NCBI GenBank assembly: GCA_024277115.1
Contig: JAJRVW010000008.1
Location: 1 to 52,914, forward strand
DNA: 52,914 nucleotides
Source: Calditrichota bacterium
Lineage (GTDB): Bacteria > Calditrichota > Calditrichia > Calditrichales > J004
Direction of reading: 5' to 3'
The notes under the pieces are model-generated. The model saw only the letters and a program-made list of their open reading frames with translations. It was not told where the DNA came from and ran no database searches. Positions 8,588 through 17,034 of the stretch are shown one piece after another (positions within the stretch are counted from its first letter, which is position 1; each line of letters starts with the position of its first letter). The translations under genes and the position numbers were made by a program.

Positions 8588-11118
8588 TTATTTACTCCGT
8601 TTTCTTGTAATATTTGGATCGTTCCATTGTCGCCGTTTACACGGATTGTGTCCCCGGAAGAAATTTGTTTGGTGGCATCTTTAACGGCTGCAATCATCGG
8701 GATGCCATATTCGCGGGCAATTATGGCCCCATGTGATAAGGCACCGCCAATTTCGGTTACAACGGCTGCGGCTGTTACAAAAAGCGGCGTCCACCCTGGG
8801 TTGGTCGAGTGTGTTACAAGAATATCGCCTTCTTGCAAGTCATCAAATTGATCGGCATCTAAAATTATTTTGGCCGTGCCCTCTACAATCCCGCTACTGC
8901 ATCCTATACCCGATAAATCGGCTTCACCATCGTCTTCTTCATATACCGGGCGCCAGGTTTCACCAATCTGCATAATTTTGGGCGGATGAGGTTCCAGACT
9001 AAATTTTGCCCTGCGCGCACGGCGCTCATTTATTACCGATTGGATATTCTTAATTTGCAGTTCATTATCCACATATTTTTTTATTTCCCGGTTTTCCAGG
9101 AAAAGAATGTCATCATTTTTAGAGAACAGGCCCTCCTCTTTCAGGAGGCGTCCAACATTCAACAAATGTTTTTTTAGCTCGCTATGTGCTTTTATAAAAG
9201 CCTGTTTAAGGTTTTCCCTTTGCGTGCTAAAATAAACAGCCTTTTTATACAAATAATTGAACAGCCATTTTCTGGGCCCAAATAATTCTTTTTGAAGTTT
9301 TTCTAAAAGTAAATTACGTTTTTCGTGAAGGGCGCCTTTGTTTTGGCTCAAATCTATAGAATCATTTTTCAGATAGCTTTTTATATTTGAGTAAATATAG
9401 GCCCGATCTTCCCACCACCGTGGATAGAGCAGCTCAAACTCATGCAACGCGCCATGCCCAAACTGGCCGATAAAAACACGTATCTGGCTTAAAACTTCTT
9501 TCCCTTTTTCGCTCTGGCTAAGCTTTTCCTCAATTGCCCGTGCATCGGCCATATCAAAAACATCTGCCAAACCACGCGTCTTAACAAATTTAGATAAGCG
9601 CCACAAAGCAAAGCCACTCTTGGCGCTTTCAGCAGAATCCAGGCCGCTTAATAATTGGTCTACAGAAACTGTACTTTTTTTAAACCCCTTACAGGCCTTA
9701 TTTAAAAACTGATAATACAGCTCGGCTAAAATCGTATCGGAAACATGTAAGAACATCGTCTTAAGATGTAAGTTGATTATATTCTGGGCACAATGATAAG
9801 ATTGTTTTTTTCCTAATTTATTTCCATACAAATTTGAACTAAGCGTCTTTTTATGGGCAGGAAAATGATCATCAATTTGCAGAGGTAATTTATGTGCAAA
9901 CCTTAAAAAGCTGAACATGGCAAAAAGAAGTTTAAAAGGTAAGCGGGCCAATTGTAGGATTTTTACAATTTTATTACCGCCTTTTTCTTTTACATCTTTT
10001 AAATATGTTGTTAAATAAAAACGTTGCAGTGTTTCATTAAAAGAGGTGCTGTTAAAATATACCTTGCCCTTGAACAAACCAAACAACCCTTCTTCCGGAT
10101 AATCTTTTATGGCCAATCCTTTTAAAAACCCCTTAAAAGCATTGTTTGTAATCGGGCCTAAAATACTCCAGCTAAAAGGCGTTACAATATCCGGGATCAC
10201 CTCGCCCACATTTTCATCTGTCCACAAAACACTTTGCTGGCTCAGAGTCGTGATCGACCGTAGTTGAAGCAGGTAGAGCTCACCGTCGGCCATGGCCCAT
10301 TCCAAATCTACCGCCAGGCCTGTTTTACGTTCCAACTCTTCTGCTGCATAAACAAGTACGCTCAATGTATTTGTATAATGTTTTTTGATTAATGTACTGG
10401 CATTTTTAAAACTTTGTGATTTACGGTTAAAAACCAGATGAACCGGTGTTTTTTCACCACTAACCAACGCTTCGCCCAAGCCTTCTACATATTCCACGAT
10501 CATTTCATTTTTATTAAAACTATATGGATTATGGGAAAATAACACACCGGCTATTTCCGCAGGAACCATTTCCTGGATAACAACACCCATACCGGGCTCG
10601 GGCGCAGGGAGGCTTTGTTTAAACGTGTAAGCAATGATTGGCTCGCTCCATTGCGAAGCCCAGACACTTTTAATGTTTTTCTCGATGGCGGCAACAGAAA
10701 GCTGAACATTGAGTTCCGAGGCATATTGCCCGGCGAAGGAGTTTTGCTCTAAATCTTCGTTAATTGATGAAGAACGAACGGCTACTTTAACATCACGGTT
10801 TCTAAACTCCGGGATAATTTTTTCACGGATTTCGTTTATTAAACCGTCTGGCATATCCGCATTTATGATGGCCTTCCTAAATTCAAATGCCGCTTTCTTG
10901 CAATCCACCAAACCTGTCCCACCCTGTATTGCGGATTTCAAATTTTGCAGATCATTATCAAGATGGTTGTACTTTAAAAAATCGTGCAAGCAGGTAACTG
11001 AAACAAAAAAGGTACATGGCACCTTATAACCAAATTTGTGTAAACGATAAAGGTTTGCCGCTTTTGCCCCAACATTTTCGATTGAAACATTTTCCGTTAT
11101 TTTACAGATATATGCCAT
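8584..11118 (-). CDS. Rifampicin-phosphotransferase-like ATP dikinase
   Basis: This 844-aa protein has three parts: an N-terminal PPDK-type ATP-grasp region (GAKAANLYRL at 17-26, VRSSSINED at 114-122, LYLLQLRSIT near 290); a long unassigned middle of about 450 residues; and a C-terminal swivelling phosphohistidine domain with catalytic His796 in GGALSHGAIIAREYGIPMI. The C-terminal PEP-binding barrel of PEP synthase and PPDK is missing. The layout therefore matches rifampicin phosphotransferase and related antibiotic or natural-product dikinases, in which the middle domain holds the phosphate acceptor. It is coupled to the CrtC-like gene upstream (TAATG) and the glycosyltransferase downstream (TTGA). 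The acceptor is unknown; phosphorylation of a lipid or sugar intermediate is plausible. Confidence 0.8.
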   Translation of the reverse strand: MAYICKITENVSIENVGAKAANLYRLHKFGYKVPCTFFVSVTCLHDFLKYNHLDNDLQNLKSAIQGGTGLVDCKKAAFEFRKAIINADMPDGLINEIREKIIPEFRNRDVKVAVRSSSINEDLEQNSFAGQYASELNVQLSVAAIEKNIKSVWASQWSEPIIAYTFKQSLPAPEPGMGVVIQEMVPAEIAGVLFSHNPYSFNKNEMIVEYVEGLGEALVSGEKTPVHLVFNRKSQSFKNASTLIKKHYTNTLSVLVYAAEELERKTGLAVDLEWAMADGELYLLQLRSITTLSQQSVLWTDENVGEVIPDIVTPFSWSILGPITNNAFKGFLKGLAIKDYPEEGLFGLFKGKVYFNSTSFNETLQRFYLTTYLKDVKEKGGNKIVKILQLARLPFKLLFAMFSFLRFAHKLPLQIDDHFPAHKKTLSSNLYGNKLGKKQSYHCAQNIINLHLKTMFLHVSDTILAELYYQFLNKACKGFKKSTVSVDQLLSGLDSAESAKSGFALWRLSKFVKTRGLADVFDMADARAIEEKLSQSEKGKEVLSQIRVFIGQFGHGALHEFELLYPRWWEDRAYIYSNIKSYLKNDSIDLSQNKGALHEKRNLLLEKLQKELFGPRKWLFNYLYKKAVYFSTQRENLKQAFIKAHSELKKHLLNVGRLLKEEGLFSKNDDILFLENREIKKYVDNELQIKNIQSVINERRARRAKFSLEPHPPKIMQIGETWRPVYEEDDGEADLSGIGCSSGIVEGTAKIILDADQFDDLQEGDILVTHSTNPGWTPLFVTAAAVVTEIGGALSHGAIIAREYGIPMIAAVKDATKQISSGDTIRVNGDNGTIQILQENGVNN

Positions 11119-12056
11119 TAAAGGAACATCTCTTCATAAAAACAAGTTACGGCGCGGCCATCGTCCATTTTACCTTCGGCCCGATAGCGGACATAACGGG
11201 AATTGGCCATCCACTTATTTAGAAACGCCAACGCTTTAAACTTGCCACTTAGATGAAAAATGACCTCTAAAACTTTTACAAAGATTTTAAATTGTCCAGG
11301 TAATTTGGTCATATAAAAATCGATTGTATCAATTTTATGCGGCTCGTTCATCGTAAAACTAAACCGCTTCTTATTTGACTTATAAACTGTGCCAACTTCT
11401 TCTTTTTTTAACTCAGGCTTATAATCAATTGTCAACCCCGCGCTCGTAACATCCAGGGCGATGGTTGTTTTAATATTATTTTTAGAAATTATTTCACCAT
11501 AAATAAACAATTCATCATCGATGAAATATTTGCCCCAATACCAATATTTTAAGGCCTTTTTTAAGTTTCCGCTACCACAATTATAGTCATGGTACCCCCG
11601 GCCCTTCAGCTCCAGCTTATTATCTTCCCAGCTTACCTGCCCTGCTCCTTCACAAAATGGCGCATAAACAATCCAATCAAAAGTTGCAGCTATTTTGGGG
11701 TCTTTCAATAATTCATTTTTTGGAGGATTCTCAATTGTCAGATTGTCCTTAAACAGCAGGTTTAATTCAATCTTTTCATCTTTTACTTTTACATTAATCT
11801 GGCCGCCCGCTTTTTTAATAAAATTATTTTCATCATATTTCAGGAAAAATGGGTTGCTCTGGATGTTCTTTTTCTCGGCAGGTAAAATGAAGAAATGATG
11901 CAAAAGCACCCGGTTATCTTTGTAAATATAGATATCAAAGATGGCAATCGGGAAAATGGAATTAAATGGTGTAGGATGAATAGTACAGATTATGTCATGC
12001 CCATCTGGGCTGTGTAAATCAAAATAATACCATTCAAATTTGGGGTATATGCTCAA
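11118..12056 (-). CDS. CrtC-like (carotenoid 1,2-hydratase fold) protein
   Basis: This 312-aa protein resembles the CrtC/AttH lipocalin-like family. An N-terminal FEWYYFDLHSPDGHD strand corresponds to the family's W-x-YY/F start, and the centre has WIVYAPFCEGAG followed by GRGYHDYNCGSGN and YWYWGKYF, the conserved GYHDHNxG...W.WG core. CrtC adds water to the end of acyclic carotenoids; fungal relatives of the fold are pericyclases. No phytoene synthase or desaturase is present, so carotenoid hydration is not supported directly. Its coupling to the dikinase and closeness to the UbiA and prenyl synthase genes suggest action on an isoprenoid tail. The only in-frame start near the N-terminus is TTG. 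Confidence 0.68.
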   Translation of the reverse strand: MSIYPKFEWYYFDLHSPDGHDIICTIHPTPFNSIFPIAIFDIYIYKDNRVLLHHFFILPAEKKNIQSNPFFLKYDENNFIKKAGGQINVKVKDEKIELNLLFKDNLTIENPPKNELLKDPKIAATFDWIVYAPFCEGAGQVSWEDNKLELKGRGYHDYNCGSGNLKKALKYWYWGKYFIDDELFIYGEIISKNNIKTTIALDVTSAGLTIDYKPELKKEEVGTVYKSNKKRFSFTMNEPHKIDTIDFYMTKLPGQFKIFVKVLEVIFHLSGKFKALAFLNKWMANSRYVRYRAEGKMDDGRAVTCFYEEMFL

Positions 12057-12115
12057 ATAATTAAAAGGGAGGTTTAGGATTATACTTCTTAAACATTAAC
12101 ACGCAAAAAAAACTT

Positions 12116-12188
12116 GTCATCCCGTAAGAATCTTTGTATGACTTGACAGAATCTTCTTTTTCCATAAAATGGCTTCTTACAGAATGAT
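12116..12188. repeat. Imperfect palindromic repeat, family C (copy 1)
   Basis: A 73-bp element is bounded by GTCATCCCGTAAGAATC and the inverted copy of ATCATTCTGTAAGAAGC. The same GTCAT-x-C-x-GTA-x-G-x-ATCTTT outline occurs at 25184-25239. It lies in the 150-bp gap between the CrtC-like and lectin-like genes. Confidence 0.6.
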
Positions 12189-12206
12189 AAAAATACTCGT
12201 CTAACT

Positions 12207-14414
12207 TTAGCGGATTAATGTCATTTTTTTTATTTGATTATAGGCTTTACTGGTCAAACGGTAGTAATAAACACCACTTGATGCGGTACTATTATTTTGA
12301 TCTTTTCCATTCCAAACAAGTGTGTGTTCTCCATTGGAGAATTCCTGATCTGCTAAAGTTTTTACCAGACGGCCAGTTATATCATAAATATTTATTTTAA
12401 CTCTGGTGACTTTGGGCAGAGAAAATGAAATAAATGTTTCGGGGTTAAAGGGATTGGGATAATTTTGCTTTAACTCAAATTTATTTGGCAGGAAACTCTC
12501 AACCAGCCGGATTGGCCCATGGCTTTCAATTTTACCGGATATAGAGATATCTTGCAATAAATACCAAATATTTTGACCTGTGGCAACAAAATCATCCACA
12601 AAGGTGTACGTTCTTTTAGTTGATGCGTTGCCCCGGCCAGGGATTAAGACTTCATTAATTTTAACAAAATCTTTTTCTGCCGGCGATGATTCATCACTGC
12701 TGATGGCACGTAAAATATTGAATCCTGAGTTTTCAAGCTCGGATTCGGTAACCCAGGTGATATTATTTTCACCGTCTATCCGGTTAGCTGAAAAGGAAGA
12801 GAGTTCCACCGGCAAAGCACTATCACCATTTTTTGCAAAAACCAAAACCTTGTGCACAAATGGCGATTCATTTGCGAATAATTTAAGAGTGTGTGAACCT
12901 GTTGTTGTCACTGTTCTCCGGATACAAATTGTTTTAAAATCACCAAACAGGGTATTGCCAACAAACGAAGAACTATCTACTTCCCAACCAAAATCATAAC
13001 CATCCAATTCAATGCGCAGCTCATCATCATCTGTGCTATCAATAGTTGCATTTTGATGGTTCCAGCCGGGCTCTTCATCAGCGCTTCCGCTTACATAAAT
13101 AACCAATTCACCGGCATCTGCATTAAAGGTATAAGTTTTCCATTCAAGATTGCTACTGCCGCCCGGCGCACTGGCATCGACAGTTTGGTTTAGCGCCAGT
13201 ACCCCTCCAACACTACCTAAGACTGTGGCATCATATAATATAGGTGTAACCTCTGTATTAAAGGAAAGTGTATGGGCGCCAGCCGCAAGTGTTGTATCAA
13301 TAATAATCGTTTTAGGGGCTGCCTGGTCTACATCACCATCCCAACTACGCGTTGTGTTAAAACCAAAATCTTTAGAATTTAAAATGATTTTCATTTCATC
13401 ATCAAAATCATAACTATCCAATTCTTCTGCTTTTCCAGTTGCAATAATTACAACCTTGCCCCCTGTAGTGGAAAAATTATATGGCCCTTTAAAAGCCCCA
13501 TCTACTATTCCATCATCAATCTCGTTAACAACCTCTCTTAAGAGAATTGAACCGACAGGTGAAACCGAATAACTCGGATTATAATTATTATATCTTATCT
13601 CAATAAAGTCAACGACAAATGCTGTTGTATCAATCCATCCATTGGCATATACCTCGATTGTATCAACTCCAGTGTTAGCACTCGTTGTCGAATGATACAC
13701 TAGATTGTCATTCCAACAGTTGAAAGAATAATCTTCATTTAGGATGTTACCTAAATCAGTAGGTGTGATAGACTGAATCAATGTGCCGTCTACATATTGG
13801 TCATAATTGTTCCGTCCATTTCGTACTACCCGGTAATAATGCCACTGCTGACTATCAATCGTATAGGGTGATCCATTGCTACCATCCAGATCGGTTGAAA
13901 AATCAAATATTGGGTCTACAGTCCGGTGTGTCCTTGCTCGCCACCAGTCCTCAGAAGCAGCCCAACTATGGCTGATGTCTGGGTCTTGTTCCATAAACCA
14001 AACTGCTTGATTTATTGAGACAGGAACACCCTCCGATTTCCAAAATCCCCAACCTCGACTACCTGGAATTAAAAGATTTAATGTTTTTACGCGTATTCGC
14101 ACATCCATTATATCATCCTTGCCATAAATGGGACGTTGCTCGGCCGTCATAAGCCCTACATTCTCCATTTCTGCTAAAGTATTGTCCAACGGCACCACAG
14201 GACTTCCATTACGTGCATTTTCCAAGAAGGCATAGAGATAGCCATTCTTTTGCGTAGGTAGTGTTTGTCCTCCGTGATTTTGAAACTGCCACCACGTTTT
14301 AAGTGAAGTAAAATCATCGCGCTGAAGCTTGGGAATAATATATGTTTGGGAGAGCAATTGCGTTGCGAACAAAGAGAAAAAAATTAAAAGAACTACATCC
14401 TTGTATTTAACCAC
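12207..14414 (-). CDS. Secreted lectin/glycan-binding-like protein with T9SS tail
   Basis: This 735-aa protein starts with a signal peptide (VVLLIFFSLFATQLLSQ). Residues 25-270 resemble a concanavalin-like jelly roll of the GH16/LamG kind (PGSRGWGFWKSEG, AVWFMEQDPD, then YYRVVRNG...DQYVDGTLI). Two repeated beta modules follow: about 295-395 (DELDSYDFDDEMKIILNSKDFG) and about 405-535 (GWNHQNATIDSTDDDELRIE). The C-terminus is a Por/T9SS sorting domain (QNYPNPFNPET...IKKMTLIR). No GH16 catalytic ExDxxE motif was seen, so binding is likelier than hydrolysis. The GTG start overlaps the UbiA stop by 8 bases. It is paralogous to 15548-16978 over both the lectin-like and the GWNH modules. Confidence 0.8.
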   Translation of the reverse strand: MVKYKDVVLLIFFSLFATQLLSQTYIIPKLQRDDFTSLKTWWQFQNHGGQTLPTQKNGYLYAFLENARNGSPVVPLDNTLAEMENVGLMTAEQRPIYGKDDIMDVRIRVKTLNLLIPGSRGWGFWKSEGVPVSINQAVWFMEQDPDISHSWAASEDWWRARTHRTVDPIFDFSTDLDGSNGSPYTIDSQQWHYYRVVRNGRNNYDQYVDGTLIQSITPTDLGNILNEDYSFNCWNDNLVYHSTTSANTGVDTIEVYANGWIDTTAFVVDFIEIRYNNYNPSYSVSPVGSILLREVVNEIDDGIVDGAFKGPYNFSTTGGKVVIIATGKAEELDSYDFDDEMKIILNSKDFGFNTTRSWDGDVDQAAPKTIIIDTTLAAGAHTLSFNTEVTPILYDATVLGSVGGVLALNQTVDASAPGGSSNLEWKTYTFNADAGELVIYVSGSADEEPGWNHQNATIDSTDDDELRIELDGYDFGWEVDSSSFVGNTLFGDFKTICIRRTVTTTGSHTLKLFANESPFVHKVLVFAKNGDSALPVELSSFSANRIDGENNITWVTESELENSGFNILRAISSDESSPAEKDFVKINEVLIPGRGNASTKRTYTFVDDFVATGQNIWYLLQDISISGKIESHGPIRLVESFLPNKFELKQNYPNPFNPETFISFSLPKVTRVKINIYDITGRLVKTLADQEFSNGEHTLVWNGKDQNNSTASSGVYYYRLTSKAYNQIKKMTLIR

Positions 14415-15456
14415 GTTTCACCACCTTGGTAAAAAATTTTAAAATAAAACTATTTTTGATCATCGAGGGCGAAAACACCCCGCGTAACACGCCTAATATG
14501 ATAAATATTATTACAAATTTCCAGTTATTATAGATCAAGATCAGATTTAAGAAAATAGCAAAGATCACACTGGGAAAGGAATGGTGAAGAAACTGAAACA
14601 CACTGTTACCGGATGATTTGAACGGGTTTACATCACTCAGTTTCTTATTTTTATATCCCTTAAAACTATAAAAATATATCCCTGTATATATTACTACACT
14701 GCCAACTAACACAATGAAAGGTATTAAATCTATAAAATACAAAGTACTCAAAAAAGATAATAGAATAATTAACAAAAGTACCTTTTCCGTTTCTAACGAA
14801 AACCTCATAATTGATTCAACTTTTTGTTTCCCCTGCTTCACCGTATAAGTGGAAGTGCCTGTGGCAATATCATTTTCATAATCTTCCAGTTGATGGTTTA
14901 TATCGGAAGATGCGCCGCGGAAGAAAACATAAACCGCTAAAATTGTAAGTTCCCATCCAAAAGAAAAATTAAATGCGGTAAATACAAGCAAAATCGGTAT
15001 CAGCCTTTGGGCAAAGACCACGAATAATAATCCAATTTTGCCACGCTCTTTTAACCGTATGGGCGGCAGGCTATAAAACGTGCTTATCAAAATCCATATC
15101 AACCATAATAATGCAAAATCCTGATTGTCGGCAAAAGGCATCCCGGCAATCACACTTAAGGCCAGAAATAAGAAGCTGATTATTATTGCCTTGGGCTTGG
15201 AATCATCGGCAAAGGTATTGTCCTTGCCATGGGCCTTGTCTAAATCGATGTCTGCATAATCATTTATTAAATAGCCATAAGTTGTAGAGAAAATACTGAA
15301 AAGAAGAAAAATAAAAATATCGATTAAAAACGTATCTGTATAATTTGACGTGCGCAAGCCAATATAAAACAGTACAAATAAGTTCTCAAAAATTGAGTTA
15401 TAGGTGAGTACGGCCCAATTACGCCAACCCAAATATTTTTTTATAAATGTCCACAT
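14407..15456 (-). CDS. UbiA-family prenyltransferase
   Basis: This 349-aa membrane protein has about eight or nine hydrophobic segments and both UbiA aspartate motifs: NDYADIDLD (N65, D66, D69, D73) and DINHQLEDYEND (D185, D192, D196), plus SLPPIRLKERG at 129-139. UbiA enzymes join a prenyl diphosphate to an aromatic ring, a glyceryl-prenyl ether or, for DPPR synthase, move phosphoribose to decaprenyl phosphate. The neighbouring prenyl synthase could supply the prenyl donor and the reductase at 2458 could saturate the chain. Candidate roles are a DGGGP-synthase-like step or a polyprenyl-phosphate-sugar step; the sequence does not decide. It sits between two paralogous secreted lectin-like genes. 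Confidence 0.85.
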   Translation of the reverse strand: MWTFIKKYLGWRNWAVLTYNSIFENLFVLFYIGLRTSNYTDTFLIDIFIFLLFSIFSTTYGYLINDYADIDLDKAHGKDNTFADDSKPKAIIISFLFLALSVIAGMPFADNQDFALLWLIWILISTFYSLPPIRLKERGKIGLLFVVFAQRLIPILLVFTAFNFSFGWELTILAVYVFFRGASSDINHQLEDYENDIATGTSTYTVKQGKQKVESIMRFSLETEKVLLLIILLSFLSTLYFIDLIPFIVLVGSVVIYTGIYFYSFKGYKNKKLSDVNPFKSSGNSVFQFLHHSFPSVIFAIFLNLILIYNNWKFVIIFIILGVLRGVFSPSMIKNSFILKFFTKVVKRG

Positions 15457-15466
15457 ATAATTACAG

Positions 15467-15551
15467 GTAGCGACAGAACACTGTTCTGTCTTTTTTAAAT
15501 AATGAAATTTTCATGATACAAAGATTTGTCAGGAAACTGTCCTGTCACTAC
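15467..15551. repeat. Palindromic intergenic repeat, family A (copy 2)
   Basis: Two 24-bp half-elements face each other: GTAGCGACAGAACACTGTTC at 15467 onward and, inverted, a GTAGTGACAGGACAG-type copy ending at 15551. Each half is itself partly palindromic. The element overlaps the TAG stop codon of the next gene (15548-15550), so it contributes that stop. Confidence 0.72.
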
Positions 15552-16978
15552 TCCTGGAAAACAAGCACCCTGTTTAGGATTGGTTTATTTTCTACGAAAA
15601 TTTTTAGTGTGTGATCGCCGGCTGCAATTTGCCTGCGTAGGACAATCACATCCCCCAAACCAAATTGTCTGTTGCCATCAAAAGAATTTTCAGTATTCCA
15701 GCCAAAATCCTGCCCATCAACTTCAATTCTTAAATCATCATCAGTTTTTTCATTATGGGTAGATTTGTTTATATGGTTCCAGCCGGGACTCTCATTTGCA
15801 ACACCGCTCAGGTAAATAACAACAGGCTTTCCCGTTGAGGAAAAGGAATATGTTTTCCATAAGCCATCTTTAGCAGCCCTGGCGTTTACTTCATCATTGA
15901 TTAAAACTTTTCCCGTAGGGCTGTTTAACACAACCAAATCACTGATAAAAGGCGTATTCTCGCCAATCGCCTTTAGCCCTATCTCTTCCGATTTTGCATC
16001 AAAAATTAATATTTTATTTACCGTGTTTTTTTTCTCTCCATCCCATTTTGTCTTGGCATACATTTTCCCTTTATCATCATTCGCACTTAAAACCAGCTTA
16101 TCAGGATTATCAAAAGTAGCGTATTTTTCTACAATAACCGACATCAAAACCAATGTTTTACCCGGAGAAACAGAAACCGTCTCATTGAGTAAAATTGCGT
16201 CCTTTTTTCCAGAACTAAAGCGGAGCGGCTTCTCAAAAAACTTAATGGCACCCTGCGAAGGAAATATTTTGCCGGGGGAAAAGCCAGAATAAATACTTAC
16301 ATAATCTACAACCATGGCGCTTTCACCCGGCCAAGCCACCCTTTGGATACCTTTGCTCCGGCTATACACCTGGTTATCAATCCAAAGATGAAAAGCCATA
16401 CGCCCGGTGGGTGCAATTCCCCTTGATGTATGAGAAAGTTGTCCATCAACAAAATAATCCGTTTGTTTAGCCTTTAAGTCCCGCACGATTTTATATGTGT
16501 GCCATACATTTTTTTTAATCTTAATATCTTTTATATCAACTTTCCGTTTATGGATTGTCCCAAACCGGCTCCAACTAAATTTTGGTTTGTCTTTAAGATA
16601 CTGTTCCATAAACCAGGCCACATTATCGGCCCTGCCCATTTTTGCCGTTTTCCAAAACCCCCAACCCCGGCTTCCCGGTTGCATATCAGTTAGTAATTTG
16701 ATGCGCATTTCGGTTATTAAAACTTTAATTTTCTTTGGATATATGGGCTGAGGCTCAGAAATCCCCACGTTGCATTCCATATTATCCTGTGGCTTTAACA
16801 AGCGTATTTTTAAATAACCATTTCCATTGATGATCGCGTCGGGATCATTTTTCACCGTCCCGTCACGATGATATTCCCACCAACTTTTCACGGATGTAAA
16901 ATCATCAATTTTTACTGGAAGGATAGTTTGGGCAAAAAGGGTGTTTAATAGAAAGGTTAAAACAAAAAATATTTTCAT
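15548..16978 (-). CDS. Secreted lectin-like paralogue without a T9SS tail
   Basis: This 476-aa protein has a signal peptide (MKIFFVLTFLLNTLFAQ). A jelly-roll-like domain (about 25-240) contains PGSRGWGFWK, VAWFMEQYL and YKIVRDLKAKQTDYFVDGQ. A C-terminal module contains ESPGWNHINKS and DDDLRIEVDGQDFGW and ends in NRVLVFQE. These stretches match the 735-aa protein at 12207-14414 closely, so the two are paralogues. This one stops at the end of the GWNH module and lacks the YPNPFNP sorting domain, so it may remain periplasmic. The TAG stop lies inside a family A repeat. A glycan-binding role is inferred from the fold; no catalytic residues were recognised. Confidence 0.75.
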   Translation of the reverse strand: MKIFFVLTFLLNTLFAQTILPVKIDDFTSVKSWWEYHRDGTVKNDPDAIINGNGYLKIRLLKPQDNMECNVGISEPQPIYPKKIKVLITEMRIKLLTDMQPGSRGWGFWKTAKMGRADNVAWFMEQYLKDKPKFSWSRFGTIHKRKVDIKDIKIKKNVWHTYKIVRDLKAKQTDYFVDGQLSHTSRGIAPTGRMAFHLWIDNQVYSRSKGIQRVAWPGESAMVVDYVSIYSGFSPGKIFPSQGAIKFFEKPLRFSSGKKDAILLNETVSVSPGKTLVLMSVIVEKYATFDNPDKLVLSANDDKGKMYAKTKWDGEKKNTVNKILIFDAKSEEIGLKAIGENTPFISDLVVLNSPTGKVLINDEVNARAAKDGLWKTYSFSSTGKPVVIYLSGVANESPGWNHINKSTHNEKTDDDLRIEVDGQDFGWNTENSFDGNRQFGLGDVIVLRRQIAAGDHTLKIFVENKPILNRVLVFQE

Positions 16979-16989
16979 AAAAATTCATT

Positions 16990-17032
16990 CTTAGTTCTCG
17001 TTCCCAAACTCAGTTTGGGAACGAGAACTAAG
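16990..17032. repeat. Perfect 43-bp palindrome (family B)
   Basis: Two perfect 21-bp arms (CTTAGTTCTCGTTCCCAAAC...) are separated by one base. The GTTCTCGTTCCCAAAC/GTTTGGGAACGAGAAC type is known as a dispersed palindrome in many bacterial genomes. It starts two bases after the prenyl synthase stop codon. On the minus strand it is followed by AATTTTT, so it may also act as a terminator. Confidence 0.85.
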
Positions 17033-17034
17033 CG

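Noticed and set aside
11118-12056. Carotenoid biosynthesis cluster
   Set aside because: Only a CrtC-like gene is seen; phytoene synthase and desaturase are absent.
12207-14414. Active GH16 glycosidase
   Set aside because: The jelly-roll-like fold is suggested by motifs, but the catalytic ExDxxE motif was not found.
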